DNA from: Candidatus Endonucleibacter bathymodioli
GTDB lineage: Bacteria > Pseudomonadota > Gammaproteobacteria > Pseudomonadales > Endozoicomonadaceae
Direction: 5' to 3'
Assembly: GCA_030674915.1 (NCBI GenBank)
Contig: JASXSV010000008.1
Span: 1 to 64,000, forward strand
DNA: 64,000 bases
A program made the translations under genes and the position numbers. Each line of letters starts with the position of its first letter. Within the stretch, counting starts at the first letter, position 1. The notes under the pieces were generated by a model, which was not told where the DNA came from, ran no database searches, and saw only the letters and a program-made list of their open reading frames with translations. Shown piece by piece: positions 47,308-57,674 of the stretch.

Positions 47308-48312
47308 CTTGTGGTTTTTGCCAGTTTATCTGCTCTGAAAGAGTATTGGTTTATTGCCGAGATGCTATCGAAGGTAAAAGAGCTAAAAAGCATGCTCGAA
47401 AGAATAAAGAGGTATTCAAACTGGAACATCTGAAAGATGGCATACGGTATTTTGTGGGGCATCCATTTCGTATTGTAAGTGCCAGTTTGGGTTCGTAAAA
47501 GCAAGATGTAATGGGCTTGGCAAGAACGACAACAAGTGAGCAAGACTATTTGTCCTAGCTGATATTGTTAGAGTGGGTCAGTTAATTCGAGCACAGAGTT
47601 AATTCTCCCATATGGGAAAAATTTGTTAAAGTTATCTGTGTTATCAGGAATTAAATTCTATTTGCAGGTTAGTTTGTCGAATTGTGTTATTTTCAGATAG
47701 ATACAATCTGAGATAATGAATTGGAGAGGTTGTTCGCTGCGTTCCTAGGACGTAAAACCATAATTATCATCCCTTCATCGCTGAGGCTGAATCATGGCTA
47801 AAGACAATGGATTCGGATCATGGTTCCTAAGGATAAGGTGGTTTGCTATTGCCTTATTTTAGATGACAAGGCTCAATAATCCTGGTGAGTCTGCGCTATG
47901 GAACAAGTTTCTATATTTTGCCAAGAAGAGTTTTTACGTGTCTTTCGACGTTTTGCACTAATTAATTATCTATAAGGCTTAGTTTTTGGCTCATAGTGAA
48001 ATCCAAAGCTGTAGGTAATGCTAAACTTATCTCGTGGCTGGGACTTAATTGCACCTTCTCTAAAAAAATGGGGAAAGTTTAATGACGGTGGTTACAATTG
48101 TTGGTTATGCTGAGGTTTCCCTATAATCACTATTATGCCTTGGTAGTTGAATATTTGTTGGGAGGCCTAGCCGTCCTTATTTTGTTTTGTTATAGTTCGT
48201 GAAAATTTAGTGACTATTAATATTCCGTTAATTTAGGCTCTACTGTGGATTGTGATCGGAGTCAAAATTACGGGTGCATTTATTAGCTTTTAATATTGTT
48301 GATTTTATACCC
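47308..48312. other. Gene-poor region between the ankyrin gene and truA
   Basis: About 1 kb of AT-rich DNA. The plus strand 47325-47500 reads SERVLVYCRDAIEGKRAKKH and later YFVGHPFRIVSASLGS before a stop; this may be a transposase or regulator relic but I cannot place it. The rest shows no supported gene. Confidence 0.35.
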
Positions 48313-49122
48313 ATGTTACATTATGCCGCCAGTATTCAGTATGACGGAGCCGGTTACCATGGCTGGCAGAGTTTGAAGTCTGGTTTGCCGTCGGTTCAGA
48401 CAGAGCTAGAGAGAGCGTTGTCAAAGGTTGCCAATAGCTCAACGAAAGTTATTTGCGCAGGTAGAACCGACGCAGGCGTTCATGGTTGCAGCCAGATTGT
48501 ACACTTTGATACTGATGCCGAGCGAAGTAATAGAAGCTGGACATATGGTGTTAATGCTAATTTACCTGATACTATTGCAGTGAACTGGGTACAGTCTGTA
48601 AGTGATGACTTTCATGCTCGTTTTTCAGCTCTATGGCGTCGATACCGATACATTATATACAATCATAACATTCGTCCTACCCACTTACCAAAAGGATTAA
48701 CCTGGAATTACTGGCCTTTGGATGAAGTTAGAATGCAGGAGGCCGCTCGTTACTTGGTAGGCGAACATGATTTTAATTCTTACCGGTCTGCTCGGTGTCA
48801 GGCAAAAAACCCCAAGAGAACCATTCACCATCTTAGTATAAACAGGTATCGTCGCTTAGTGGTTATTGATATTAAAGCAAATGCCTTTTTGCAGCACATG
48901 GTGCGAAATATTGCAGGGGTGTTGATGGAGATAGGGTGTGGTAAGCGGGAGCCTATTTGGGCCAAAGATGTACTGGATGGTAGAGATCGTAAGTTGGGGG
49001 GGGTAACCTCGGCGCCGTGGGGGCTGTACTTTGTTGATGTGGGTTACCCTGAAAAGTTTGGCTTACCCTGTACAGTTTTGGGCCCAGAATTTATAGCGTC
49101 CTTGTTGTGTGCAGATACTTGA
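48313..49122 (+). CDS. truA: tRNA pseudouridine synthase TruA
   Basis: From ATG 48313 the 269-residue product starts MLHYAASIQYDGAGYHGWQS; an in-frame GTG at 48274 would add 13 residues. The catalytic Asp lies in AGRTDAGVHG near residues 49-58, followed by RRYRYIIYN and HMVRNIAGVLMEIGCG, all TruA signatures. It makes pseudouridine at positions 38-40 of tRNA anticodon arms. Length is typical (about 265-275). It opens the truA-trpF-trpBA-accD-folC stretch but is separated from fimV by accessory DNA. Confidence 0.95.
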   Translation: MLHYAASIQYDGAGYHGWQSLKSGLPSVQTELERALSKVANSSTKVICAGRTDAGVHGCSQIVHFDTDAERSNRSWTYGVNANLPDTIAVNWVQSVSDDFHARFSALWRRYRYIIYNHNIRPTHLPKGLTWNYWPLDEVRMQEAARYLVGEHDFNSYRSARCQAKNPKRTIHHLSINRYRRLVVIDIKANAFLQHMVRNIAGVLMEIGCGKREPIWAKDVLDGRDRKLGGVTSAPWGLYFVDVGYPEKFGLPCTVLGPEFIASLLCADT

Positions 49123-49164
49123 CCTGTATGGGAATAGGATACAAACGAGCGAATCTTCATATAC

Positions 49165-49222
49165 TTGTTAGTATTGAAGGTGAGAGTCGTTAAGAACCTC
49201 ATACTTCAATGGAAACTGGATA
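49165..49222 (+). repeat. Dispersed intergenic element, partial copy
   Basis: Contains ttgaaggtgagagtcgttaa and cctcatacttcaatggaaac then ggatata, the end pair of the family with the middle deleted. It sits in the truA-trpF gap. Confidence 0.5.
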
Positions 49223-49293
49223 TAGCGACAATTATGTAAGAATATTGCTAATATGAATCCTGTTTGTAGGCTCACTACTGTGGGATTAATAAA

Positions 49294-49911
49294 ATGATTG
49301 CACCTAGAATCAAAGTTTGCGGTATCTCCACTGTTCATGATGCTGTGGCCGCAACAGACGTGGGGATTGATATTTTGGGGCTTGTTTTTTATGGTGAAAG
49401 TCCTCGGTTTGTAACAATAGAGCGGGCTTCTGACATTGCCAGTAGCGTGCCGCCCTTCACGCTTTTAGTAGGGCTATTCGTTAATGCCTTGGAATCTGAT
49501 ATTGCAGCGGTACTAGAACGGTTACCACTGGGTTTACTGCAGTTTCATGGAGATGAGTCTGTAGCAGATTGCAGTAGATGGTCTATACCCTATATTAAAG
49601 CCCTTCGTGTTAGGCCTGGAGTTTCGATATCTGATATGGCCGGGGCCTATGATTCGGCTAAAGGCTATCTTTTGGACACTTACCGGGCTGGTGTGGCTGG
49701 AGGAACCGGTGAATCTTTTGATTGGGGATTAATTCCTGATGATCTGAAAAAACCTGTTATTTTGGCGGGTGGTTTAAATCCGGAAAATATCCGAGCGGCA
49801 ATTGACACGGTTCAGCCCTATGGAGTGGATGTTAGTAGTGGTGTTGAGTCATCACCTGGAGTTAAAAGCGTTGAAAAAATAAAAGCCTTTATTCATGCAG
49901 CAGGTAGATAA
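49294..49911 (+). CDS. trpF: Phosphoribosylanthranilate isomerase
   Basis: 205 residues, beginning [20 protein letters not shown] with the catalytic Cys in KVCGI, then [20 protein letters not shown] and [15 protein letters not shown], the half-barrel phosphate site. It isomerises phosphoribosylanthranilate in tryptophan synthesis. It is followed 2 bp later by trpB, in the common truA-trpF-trpB-trpA order. Confidence 0.94.
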   Translation: MIAPRIKVCGISTVHDAVAATDVGIDILGLVFYGESPRFVTIERASDIASSVPPFTLLVGLFVNALESDIAAVLERLPLGLLQFHGDESVADCSRWSIPYIKALRVRPGVSISDMAGAYDSAKGYLLDTYRAGVAGGTGESFDWGLIPDDLKKPVILAGGLNPENIRAAIDTVQPYGVDVSSGVESSPGVKSVEKIKAFIHAAGR

Positions 49912-49913
49912 CA

Positions 49914-51134
49914 GTGGATCAGAATAAGCTACGGGAATCATTCTATAATATGCCCGATGCAACAGGTCATTTTGGTGATTACGGTGGACGTTATGTTGCT
50001 GAAACTTTGATTAGTGCGCTTGAAGATCTGGAAACAACCTATAAAAAGCTTTGGTGTGATCCTGCTTTCCAAGCTGATCTTGACTGGGAGCTAACGCATT
50101 ACGTTGGGCGTCCATCACCACTTTACCATGCAGAGCGATGGTCAAGAGCGCTGGGTGGGGGGCAGATTTATCTGAAACGTGAAGACTTGAATCATACTGG
50201 AGCCCATAAAATTAATCATGCGGTGGGGCAGGCTTTGTTGGCCAAGCACATGGGGAAAACTCGTATTATCGCAGAAACAGGGGCAGGGCAGCATGGTGTG
50301 GCATCGGCAACTGTGGCTGCTCGACTTGGGCTTGAATGTCATGTTTATATGGGAGCCAAAGATATTAAGCGCCAAGCGCTGAATGTTTATCGTATGAAAT
50401 TATTAGGGGCAGAGGTTATTTCGGTTAAAAGTGGTTCCCAAACACTTAAAGATGCTATCAATGAGGCTCTAAGGGATTGGGTAAGCCATCCGGAAAACAC
50501 CTTTTATATTTTGGGTACTGTGTGTGGTCCTCATCCTTATCCGGAAATGGTTCGTAATTTTCAAGCTGTTATCGGACGTGAGGCTCGTGCTCAATGTTTG
50601 CAGCAAACGGGGCGTTTGCCGAATGGATTGGTGGCGTGCGTTGGTGGTGGGTCTAACGCAATGGGTTTGTTTTATGAGTTTTTGCAAGATAAAGATGTGA
50701 AGATGTATGGTGTAGAGGCTGGTGGCAGAGGTATAGATACGGGCAAGCATGCTGCCCGAATGGTTTCAGGTAAACCTGGCGTATTACAAGGTAATCGTAC
50801 GTATCTGATGGCTGATGAACATGGTCAGATTATTGAGAGTCATTCTGTTTCAGCAGGCCTTGATTATCCGGGAGTAGGCCCAGAACACAGTTACTTGAAA
50901 GATATTGGTCGAGCAAAATATGTTTATGCAACCGATGATGAAGCGTTGTCAGCTTTTCGTGATTTAACTTTGTTCGAAGGTATTATTCCTGCCTTAGAAA
51001 CTGCTCACGCCTTGGCGTATACAAAAAAATTGGCGCCGAAGATGAGTCATAATCAGACTCTTATTGTTAATCTTTCGGGCCGTGGTGATAAAGATATTCA
51101 TACTGTTGCAGAAATTGATGGCATTGAAATATAA
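49914..51134 (+). CDS. trpB: Tryptophan synthase beta chain
   Basis: 406 residues with a GTG start at 49914. The pyridoxal phosphate lysine lies in [20 protein letters not shown] (near residues 87-106), the phosphate loop is [10 protein letters not shown], and the end contains NLSGRGDKD. It joins indole and serine to tryptophan in a complex with TrpA. Normal length (about 400) and operon position. Confidence 0.97.
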   Translation: MDQNKLRESFYNMPDATGHFGDYGGRYVAETLISALEDLETTYKKLWCDPAFQADLDWELTHYVGRPSPLYHAERWSRALGGGQIYLKREDLNHTGAHKINHAVGQALLAKHMGKTRIIAETGAGQHGVASATVAARLGLECHVYMGAKDIKRQALNVYRMKLLGAEVISVKSGSQTLKDAINEALRDWVSHPENTFYILGTVCGPHPYPEMVRNFQAVIGREARAQCLQQTGRLPNGLVACVGGGSNAMGLFYEFLQDKDVKMYGVEAGGRGIDTGKHAARMVSGKPGVLQGNRTYLMADEHGQIIESHSVSAGLDYPGVGPEHSYLKDIGRAKYVYATDDEALSAFRDLTLFEGIIPALETAHALAYTKKLAPKMSHNQTLIVNLSGRGDKDIHTVAEIDGIEI

Positions 51135-51151
51135 GGTGGGAGCAATATCTA

Positions 51152-51967
51152 ATGAGAATTAGGCGCTGTTTTAAAAAGCTTGAAACTGAACAGCGAAAGG
51201 CTCTGATTCCTTATATTACAGTAGAGGATCCTGAGCCTGGGGTAACTGTTCAGATAATGCATAAATTGGTTGAAAATGGTGGTGATATTATTGAACTGGG
51301 TTTTCCTTTTTCGGATCCCGTTGCAGATGGTCCAGTAATAGCTAGAGCTCATGAGCGAGCATTGTCCCATGGCGTTACGTTGAATGATGTTATTCTAATG
51401 GTATCTAGTTTTCGGGAAAGCAACTCTGTTACTCCTGTTGTTTTGATGGGATATTTGAATCCCATTGAAAGCATGGGTTATGAGCTGTTTGCGCAAAGAT
51501 CTTGTGATGCTGGTGTAGATGGGGTGCTAGTTGTTGATCTGCCACATGAAGCTCCGGGAAATCTGTCAGGGATATTGGAAAAGCGTGGCCTTGATATTAT
51601 TAATCTTATCGCGCCCACCACATCCGATGAGCGTATTCGCAAAATTTGTAATGTTGCCAGTGGCTATCTTTATTATGTCTCTCTTAAAGGTGTTACAGGT
51701 TCTGCAGCTTTGGATATTGCAGAAGTGGAGAGACGAGTAAGGCATATTAAAAAATTCACTACGCTTCCTATAAGTGTTGGGTTTGGTATTCGTGATGGAG
51801 ACTCAGCCGCGGCAATCAGTAAGGTTGCAGATGGTGTTATTGTTGGGTCTGTTTTGGTTTCAGAGCTGGAAAAAAAATCTGAGGTGGGCAATAATTGCCA
51901 AGTGGACGCAGTGGGAAAAATTCTGGCACAGATGCGGTCTGCAATGGATAGCTCCTGCTCTATTTGA
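51152..51967 (+). CDS. trpA: Tryptophan synthase alpha chain
   Basis: 271 residues from ATG 51152, ribosome site ggtgggag. The catalytic Glu and Asp are visible in IIELGFPFSDPVADGPVI, then VLMGYLNPI, GVDGVLVVDLPHEA and SVGFGIRDGDSA. It cleaves indole-glycerol phosphate to indole, which passes to TrpB. The common PFVTAGDP start is PYITVEDP here, a mild variant. It follows trpB by 17 bp. Confidence 0.95.
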   Translation: MRIRRCFKKLETEQRKALIPYITVEDPEPGVTVQIMHKLVENGGDIIELGFPFSDPVADGPVIARAHERALSHGVTLNDVILMVSSFRESNSVTPVVLMGYLNPIESMGYELFAQRSCDAGVDGVLVVDLPHEAPGNLSGILEKRGLDIINLIAPTTSDERIRKICNVASGYLYYVSLKGVTGSAALDIAEVERRVRHIKKFTTLPISVGFGIRDGDSAAAISKVADGVIVGSVLVSELEKKSEVGNNCQVDAVGKILAQMRSAMDSSCSI

Positions 51968-52107
51968 AAAGATGGCAAGGGTTTGGTGGTGTGTGCTGAC
52001 TTCAAGTATGAGGTTTTACGAACTAATGTGTGTCTTGATGTTTTGTCATCTATTTGCATATCCAATGATTTTGGGTATAGAGGTATCCTTGATAACGAGC
52101 ATAGCGG

Positions 52108-53049
52108 ATGAATAATTGGTTAGTTGATAAACTTATACCTTCATTATCGCGTTCATCTGTTCGAGAGCGTTCTAGTAATGTGCCTGAAGGTCTGTGGAGA
52201 AAATGTGTCAAGTGTGAAGCAGTGTTATATCGACCTGAATTGGAACGAAATCTGAATGTTTGTCCTAAATGTAATCATCACATGCGCATTAATGCCCGTG
52301 TTCGTTTGGGTTGTTTTCTAGATGGCGAGGGTCGGGAGGAGCTTAATTCTGATATTGAACCCGTGGATAAGCTTCGTTTCAAAGATACTAAGAAATATAA
52401 GGAGCGACTTTCTGGTGCCCAGAAAAAATGTGAGGAAAAAGATGCATTGCTGGTTATGCAGGGGTTTTTGGCTGGCGACCCGATTATAGCCTGTGCTTTC
52501 GAATTTGAATTCATGGGTGGCTCTATGGGGTCGGTTGTTGGTGAAAAGTTTTCATTGGCCGCAGAATTATGCCTTGAGCGAAGGATTCCATTGGTATGTT
52601 TTTCCGCCAGTGGTGGAGCTCGTATGCAGGAAGCACTTTTTTCGTTGATGCAAATGGCAAAAACTAGCGCTTCTTTGGAGAAAATGAAGCAGGCTGGTGT
52701 TCCTTATTTCTCGGTAATGACCGATCCTGTGTATGGAGGAGTGTCTGCTAGTCTTGCTATGTTGGGGGATATCAATATTGCAGAGCCTTTTGCCCTGATT
52801 GGTTTTGCAGGCCCTAGGGTGATAGAGCAAACAGTAAGGGAAAAATTGCCAGAAGGGTTTCAGAGAAGTGAATTCCTTCTGGAGCATGGTGCTTTGGACA
52901 TGATTGTGCATAGGAAGGACTTACGAAATACTATATCTAGGCTTTATAGGAAATTGCAGGGGCTTGCGCAGGGGGATCATCAATTTGTAGAGGAAGAAGT
53001 ATTACCGGAAATGGTAACTATGAGTGAAGAAGGGTCAGCGATATTGTGA
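52108..53049 (+). CDS. accD: Acetyl-CoA carboxylase carboxyltransferase beta subunit
   Basis: 313 residues. The N-terminal zinc ribbon is [20 protein letters not shown] then PKC (near 31-53). The crotonase-fold core has [36 protein letters not shown] and [19 protein letters not shown]. With AccA it moves carboxyl from biotin to acetyl-CoA, the first step of fatty acid synthesis. The stop overlaps the folC start by 4 bases (GTGA), as in many relatives. Confidence 0.96.
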   Translation: MNNWLVDKLIPSLSRSSVRERSSNVPEGLWRKCVKCEAVLYRPELERNLNVCPKCNHHMRINARVRLGCFLDGEGREELNSDIEPVDKLRFKDTKKYKERLSGAQKKCEEKDALLVMQGFLAGDPIIACAFEFEFMGGSMGSVVGEKFSLAAELCLERRIPLVCFSASGGARMQEALFSLMQMAKTSASLEKMKQAGVPYFSVMTDPVYGGVSASLAMLGDINIAEPFALIGFAGPRVIEQTVREKLPEGFQRSEFLLEHGALDMIVHRKDLRNTISRLYRKLQGLAQGDHQFVEEEVLPEMVTMSEEGSAIL

Positions 53050-54332
53050 CTCAAACTGCATTATTTGACTCTTTACCCCAGTGGTTGGGGTGGTTGGAAA
53101 CGACGCGTCATGAGAGTGAAATTGAGCTTGATTTAGAGCGTATTCGCTCCGTTGCGGCTTCTGTTGGTTTGCTTAATCCTGCACCATTTATCATTACGGT
53201 AGCTGGGACTAATGGCAAAGGTTCTACTGTGGCGCTGCTTGAGTCTATTTTGCTAGCAGCCGGTTATAAAGTGGGAGTCACGAGCTCTCCTCATTTTCTT
53301 TGTTTCAATGAGAGGGTGCGTATTAATGGATTTTTGTTAGATGATAAGACGTTGTGTTCTGCTTTTAGAGTCATAGAACGTGGGTGCGGTGCTACGTGGC
53401 TTACTTACTTTGAATTTGGCACACTAGTGGCTGCAAGTTGTTTTAAAAACTCATTATTAGATTTTGTTATACTGGAAGTGGGGCTCGGTGGTCGTCTGGA
53501 TGCTAGCAATGTGTTTGATAGTGATGTTGCAGTTATTTCAACAATAGGTTTTGATCACAAGGAGTGGTTGGGCTACAGTCTTGAAGCAATTGGGAGAGAG
53601 AAGGCAGGTATTATTCGTGAAGGAAAGCCGGTGGTATATGGTGCTGAGACAATGCCTATTTCTATTGGCGAGTATTGCACTCGATTGAAAGCGCCACTTT
53701 TTCGACGAGGTCATGCATTTGATGCTTTAGAACAAGACGGTTTTTGGAGTTGGTCTGGGGTGTCAGCTGAAGGTGAAGCAGTTAAGGCTGACAAGCTCCC
53801 GTTACCAGCGCTGGAGTTGGATAATGCGGTAACCGTTTTGCAGGTTTTACAATTTTTGCCAAAGGTGGTAGATAGGCAGGCTATTGTATCGGGGATTAAA
53901 AGCGCCTACCTTCTTGGGCGTGCTCAAAGAGTCACTTGGCGTAATGACAAAGGGCTGATGATTGACGTTATGTTGGATGTTTCCCATAACCCTCAGTCAG
54001 TTGAAAGGCTGGTGGCAAAGCTTGAAAAGGAGCCTGTATTTGGTACAACTAAGGCAGTTCTTGCGATGTGTAGTGACAAGGATTATGTCAGTGTTATAGA
54101 TTTACTGTCGCTACATATTGATAGCTGGGTTATAACAGAGTTTGATTCACCTAGGGCACTTTCTGTTGAGGTGTTGGTTAAGGCTTTGGAGAGGACTTCA
54201 TCTTTAGTGACGGTAAGCTCTGATGTTGTGAGTGGCTTTATGGAGGTGGTTAATGAGTCTGTTGCAGGTGATTTGGTTTTAGTGACAGGATCCTTCATGA
54301 CTGTTGCACCTGTTCTAGCCTTATTACAGTAG
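53046..54332 (+). CDS. folC: Folylpolyglutamate/dihydrofolate synthase
   Basis: 428 residues from GTG 53046, overlapping accD. The ATP loop is [20 protein letters not shown] (near 52-71); FTSPHF-like [29 protein letters not shown] and DVSHNPQSV are family marks of Mur-ligase type folate enzymes. It adds glutamates to folate and completes dihydrofolate synthesis. Overlap with accD suggests coupled translation. Confidence 0.95.
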   Translation: MTQTALFDSLPQWLGWLETTRHESEIELDLERIRSVAASVGLLNPAPFIITVAGTNGKGSTVALLESILLAAGYKVGVTSSPHFLCFNERVRINGFLLDDKTLCSAFRVIERGCGATWLTYFEFGTLVAASCFKNSLLDFVILEVGLGGRLDASNVFDSDVAVISTIGFDHKEWLGYSLEAIGREKAGIIREGKPVVYGAETMPISIGEYCTRLKAPLFRRGHAFDALEQDGFWSWSGVSAEGEAVKADKLPLPALELDNAVTVLQVLQFLPKVVDRQAIVSGIKSAYLLGRAQRVTWRNDKGLMIDVMLDVSHNPQSVERLVAKLEKEPVFGTTKAVLAMCSDKDYVSVIDLLSLHIDSWVITEFDSPRALSVEVLVKALERTSSLVTVSSDVVSGFMEVVNESVAGDLVLVTGSFMTVAPVLALLQ

Positions 54333-54529
54333 CGATTGGCTACTTATGGATTGCCGCTGTTCAATGGTGTGACGTAATATCTAGCTTGTATTCTTTATAT
54401 GTATTAGAACGATAGAGGGTATAGATTCTCGTTTTGGTAAGCATGAGTATGCATTTAAACTGATTGCAACGATGAATTATGGTATATCCTTTGTTAATTT
54501 AGGTACTGTTTGAAATTCGGGAGCTAAAG

Positions 54530-55030
54530 GTGGGTCGAGAACTAAAGCAGCGCTTGTTGGGAGCAGTGGTTTTGGTTTTATGTTTGGTGATGTTGGCTCC
54601 GGCATTGTTTCGTGGCGGCAAAAATCATCCTGTCATTGTCGATAATCTTGCTGCACCGGAGAAGTCTCCGGATGTGCCGGAGTTTGTGAGGGTATTGGAT
54701 AGTATACCGGAAGTGATGAATGTAGATGCCAATGCGACTCTTGTGGAGGACGAAAAAGGCCAAGCAGGGCTTGATGACGCCGGTCATTTAAAAGCTTGGT
54801 CTTTACAGTTGGCTTCGTTTTTTGATGAAACTAATGCGGATAAATTACAGGATACACTTCGAGAAAAAGGATATCGAGCTTATATTGGTAAGGTTGCACA
54901 TAAAAGTGGTCGTGATTTGTATTGTGTTTATATCGGTCCTGAGGTGCATGTCAAGGGGCTTAAGGAGCTTAAAAGAGTACTTGGAAAGGAAATGAAATTG
55001 TTCGGGGTTATTGTTAGGTTCGAGCCGTGA
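54530..55030 (+). CDS. dedD: DedD-like cell-division protein with SPOR domain
   Basis: 166 residues from GTG 54530. The start MGRELKQRLLGAVVLVLCLV, then MLAPALF, is the single inner-membrane helix of DedD, followed by a polar linker and a C-terminal SPOR domain (WSLQLASFFDETNADKLQDT; YRAYIGKVAHKSGRDLYCVY). SPOR domains bind denuded septal glycan. The gene lies after folC as usual, but cvpA and purF, which normally follow, are not here. Confidence 0.88.
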   Translation: MGRELKQRLLGAVVLVLCLVMLAPALFRGGKNHPVIVDNLAAPEKSPDVPEFVRVLDSIPEVMNVDANATLVEDEKGQAGLDDAGHLKAWSLQLASFFDETNADKLQDTLREKGYRAYIGKVAHKSGRDLYCVYIGPEVHVKGLKELKRVLGKEMKLFGVIVRFEP

Positions 55031-55074
55031 TCAAGTTGGTAATATGATGTTTATATCTATTCATCTTGAATGCG

Positions 55075-55180
55075 TAATGTTGTGGACTGCTCACACTCAC
55101 CTCGAGTTACTATGTGTAGGCTCATGCGGCTTTTCTCATTTGTTGGCTACTCATACTTTCAATGGTCTGGGTATAAAAAA
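55075..55180 (-). repeat. Dispersed intergenic palindromic element, minus orientation
   Basis: The reverse complement reads tatacccagaccattgaaag, tatgagtagccaacaaatga, aagccgcatgagcctacaca and gtgagcagtccacaaca, a nearly complete copy lying between dedD and kdsC, where cvpA-purF would be expected. Confidence 0.65.
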
Positions 55181-55194
55181 GTACTGTGATGCTT

Positions 55195-55728
55195 ATGACT
55201 CAAAACAAGATAAACCCTGAAGACATCCGCTTGGTTATTTTCGATATTGACGGTGTTTTAACTGATGGCATGTTGTATTACAGTGAAGGTGGGGAGTGTA
55301 TGAAATCTTTCAATGTAAAAGACGGTGTTGGTTTTGATTTATTAAGAAATAGCGGTATTGAAATAGCGGTTATTACGGCAAAAAATTCTGCCGCTCTTGC
55401 TTGTAGAATGAAAGACTTGAAGGTTCGCCATTATTTTCCTGGCTGTCGTGATAAAAAAGTAGTGTTTGAAAGCCTGAAAGAACAATTGGCTATCACAAAT
55501 GAGCAGGTGGCTTATGTGGGGGACGATGTGCTCGACTTGCCAGTTATGAAAGAAGTTGGTTTAGCCGTTGCCCCAGGCGATGCTCATTTCCTTGCGCAGA
55601 AATATGCACATGTTATAACGACAGCAGCAAGTGGGCAAGGTGTTGCCCGTGAAGTTGCAGAGTTGTTGGTAGGTGCAAGAACCGATCTTGAGGAGGCCTA
55701 TGATCGGCTCGTGGTTAGTGTGCAGTAA
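55195..55728 (+). CDS. kdsC: 3-deoxy-D-manno-octulosonate 8-phosphate phosphatase
   Basis: 177 residues from ATG 55195 (MTQNKINPEDIRLVIFDIDG); earlier in-frame starts (GTG 55186 and ATG 55189) are possible. It has the HAD-phosphatase motifs VIFDIDGVLTDG, VITAKNSAAL and YVGDDVLDLPVMKEVGLAVA, and no cap domain, as in KdsC. It makes KDO for lipopolysaccharide inner core. Its usual partners kdsD and the lptC/lptA genes are not next to it here. Confidence 0.93.
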   Translation: MTQNKINPEDIRLVIFDIDGVLTDGMLYYSEGGECMKSFNVKDGVGFDLLRNSGIEIAVITAKNSAALACRMKDLKVRHYFPGCRDKKVVFESLKEQLAITNEQVAYVGDDVLDLPVMKEVGLAVAPGDAHFLAQKYAHVITTAASGQGVAREVAELLVGARTDLEEAYDRLVVSVQ

Positions 55729-55854
55729 GTGTTTTCGATGATACTGGGTGTTCTTGTATTGCTAATAATTATGGGTATGTATTGTATGTAGTGTATGGTG
55801 ATTTTACGCAGTTTCGGATAATAAATGTAGTGGCTGAGAAATATAGCCCACTGG

Positions 55855-55905
55855 TATATACCTGTTACCATTAAATATGTGAGTAGGAAACATACGAGCT
55901 AGGTC
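55855..55905 (+). repeat. Dispersed intergenic element, left half
   Basis: Contains tatacctgttaccattaaat followed by atgtgagtagg, the left end of the family, cut off by the IS30-type remnant that starts near 55915. Confidence 0.55.
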
Positions 55906-55914
55906 ACATAAGTC

Positions 55915-56878
55915 AACCCTAGATTTCCACAATAACTAACACATTTACTCGATAAAAACTCAATCGGACTACAGTAGTTTAAAACTTTGCGTGGCCGTAT
56001 GTTGATTAAGCATTGAGCCATAAGTTTTATTTTTCTACACGCCGCCAATCTTCATTCTCTTTGGGAAGAATCTCCGTAGTAGGCCATTCGTATTCTCGTT
56101 AAATCCACGTTACCATATGAGTGGTATTACTTAACAAAGTATATCTTACAACTTAATGATTGAGAGATACTTGAGTGGCTGGCAAACTCGCCACCGTTAT
56201 GAAGAGTAACGGTCTTACAGATACTCTTGTAAGGTTGCTGTATCTTTTTGATGGCCTGGCTCACTGCTTTTTTGGTCTTGTTTTTAACTCTAGCCGTCAA
56301 AAGAAGTTTTGAGACAAAACACGCAGTCTTGGCGCTCATCAATATTTACTCGGTCAGGAATGAAGTGTGATCCAGTCTCAGTACCCTGACGTTGCCTGCC
56401 GATAACGTTTCCCATTGAGTAGGAGAAGGGAGTACCGTTGGTTTTTATTGATTAGGAGATAGACAGTCTGGTAACCAATCGGCTCATTATAAAGCTCAAG
56501 TTTCATACGCCCTGCAATTTGCTCCAGTATAAAGCCTAAGCCTAGCTGGAGCTTTACCTGTCGACTTACCGTATGAGACTTGGTTGCCGCCTTACGCCTC
56601 TGCAGGCTGTTGCGATAAGTTTCCTCTGCGTGACAAGGCCCAAGGTGACAGCGCTTAAGCTCTAGGGAAATTATTGGAGCGGTGCATATAATCACCCATC
56701 CTGCGCTCCAAGAATACGAGCGTGTGGAGGGATTAAAACTGGTATCTTTCCAGAGTTGGATGCTGGTAAAAGCTTCCCATGTGGTCACCTAGTTCGTTGT
56801 GTGAAAACTATAGCCTATGAGCAGGTGACTCTCAAATCAATACCAAGTGTCTCGGTTATTGTGAAACTCTAGGCTTAT
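55915..56878 (-). mobile_element. IS30-type remnant, nearly full length (second subfamily)
   Basis: The ends are cctagatttccacaataact at 55918 and ggttattgtgaaactctagg near 56855-56875, an inverted pair. On the minus strand the transposase runs from near 56800 (ISLELKRCHLGPCHAEETYR; SHTVSRQVKLQLGLGFILEQ; EPIGYQTVYLLINKNQRYS) to QAIKKIQQPYKSICKTVTLH near 56300 and NIRPRK-like DNA near 55985, but many frameshifts, stops and a mangled centre leave it inactive. It resembles the copies at 39845 and 57680 and differs from the intact element at 3689. Confidence 0.82.
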
Positions 56879-56913
56879 TCCTTGGCGTGCTGTCAACACT
56901 ATAGCTAGATAGT

Positions 56914-57666
56914 TTAACTCCTGTTTTGAAATTTATTAAAAAGAGCCACTTCTTTTTCAGATGTTGCAGAATTATTATTTCTTAACTGATTATATTTACG
57001 TCTAATATGGCAAATATATACAATCAATTGATCAATATTTGTTATATTAAGATCATCTATCTGAATCCAGCTGGGGCATCTTTTATACGCAAGATTAATA
57101 TATATATTTAGTGGCTCTAATCCTTGAAATAAAATAGTGTTATTTGTGTCACGAATAAACATTATTGTATTAGGTCTTGAATTTTCTACGACCAACCCAG
57201 TTTCGTCGATGAATGATTCAGTTACATATTGGGGTGATATAGCTATATTTGGTAAGGAATCAGCTACAATTGGTAATGATACATTATTTGCTCTTGTATG
57301 AACGTAGTCATCAAAGTTTAGTTTGCAGAAATGCCTATATGGGACATTAAAACTTACAGCATAATTGATAACATCATATAAACAAGAACAGAATATACAG
57401 TGTGATCTAGCATTGGTTATAGTATTATTCCAAAGTGTAATATTATGTCTATTTCTTATTCGTATTAATACTTCTTTCTCTATATGTATTCCATGAGTAT
57501 AGCCAGTCTCGTTTACTGGACATATTATGATAGCATTCCATAATGGTAACTTTCCAGGAGTTGTTATAGTAATTTCGTACTTTTTTGACAGGATATAGTA
57601 TTCACTTCCATGACAAATACCAGAAACAAATAAATATGAAATGAGAAATTTATAGACAAGCTTCAT
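56914..57666 (-). CDS. Secreted protein of unknown function between two IS30-type remnants
   Basis: 250 residues from ATG 57666. MKLVYKFLISYLFVSGICHG is a signal peptide with a likely cut after HG. The rest has eight cysteines, many Asn and Ile, and beta-like stretches (YEITITTPGKLPLWNAIIIC). I recognise no family. It is very AT-rich. A divergent IS30-type remnant lies on each side (55915-56878 and 57675-58360), the geometry of a composite transposon cargo, so it was probably carried in. Confidence 0.55.
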   Translation of the reverse strand: MKLVYKFLISYLFVSGICHGSEYYILSKKYEITITTPGKLPLWNAIIICPVNETGYTHGIHIEKEVLIRIRNRHNITLWNNTITNARSHCIFCSCLYDVINYAVSFNVPYRHFCKLNFDDYVHTRANNVSLPIVADSLPNIAISPQYVTESFIDETGLVVENSRPNTIMFIRDTNNTILFQGLEPLNIYINLAYKRCPSWIQIDDLNITNIDQLIVYICHIRRKYNQLRNNNSATSEKEVALFNKFQNRS

Positions 57667-57674
57667 AATTAATA

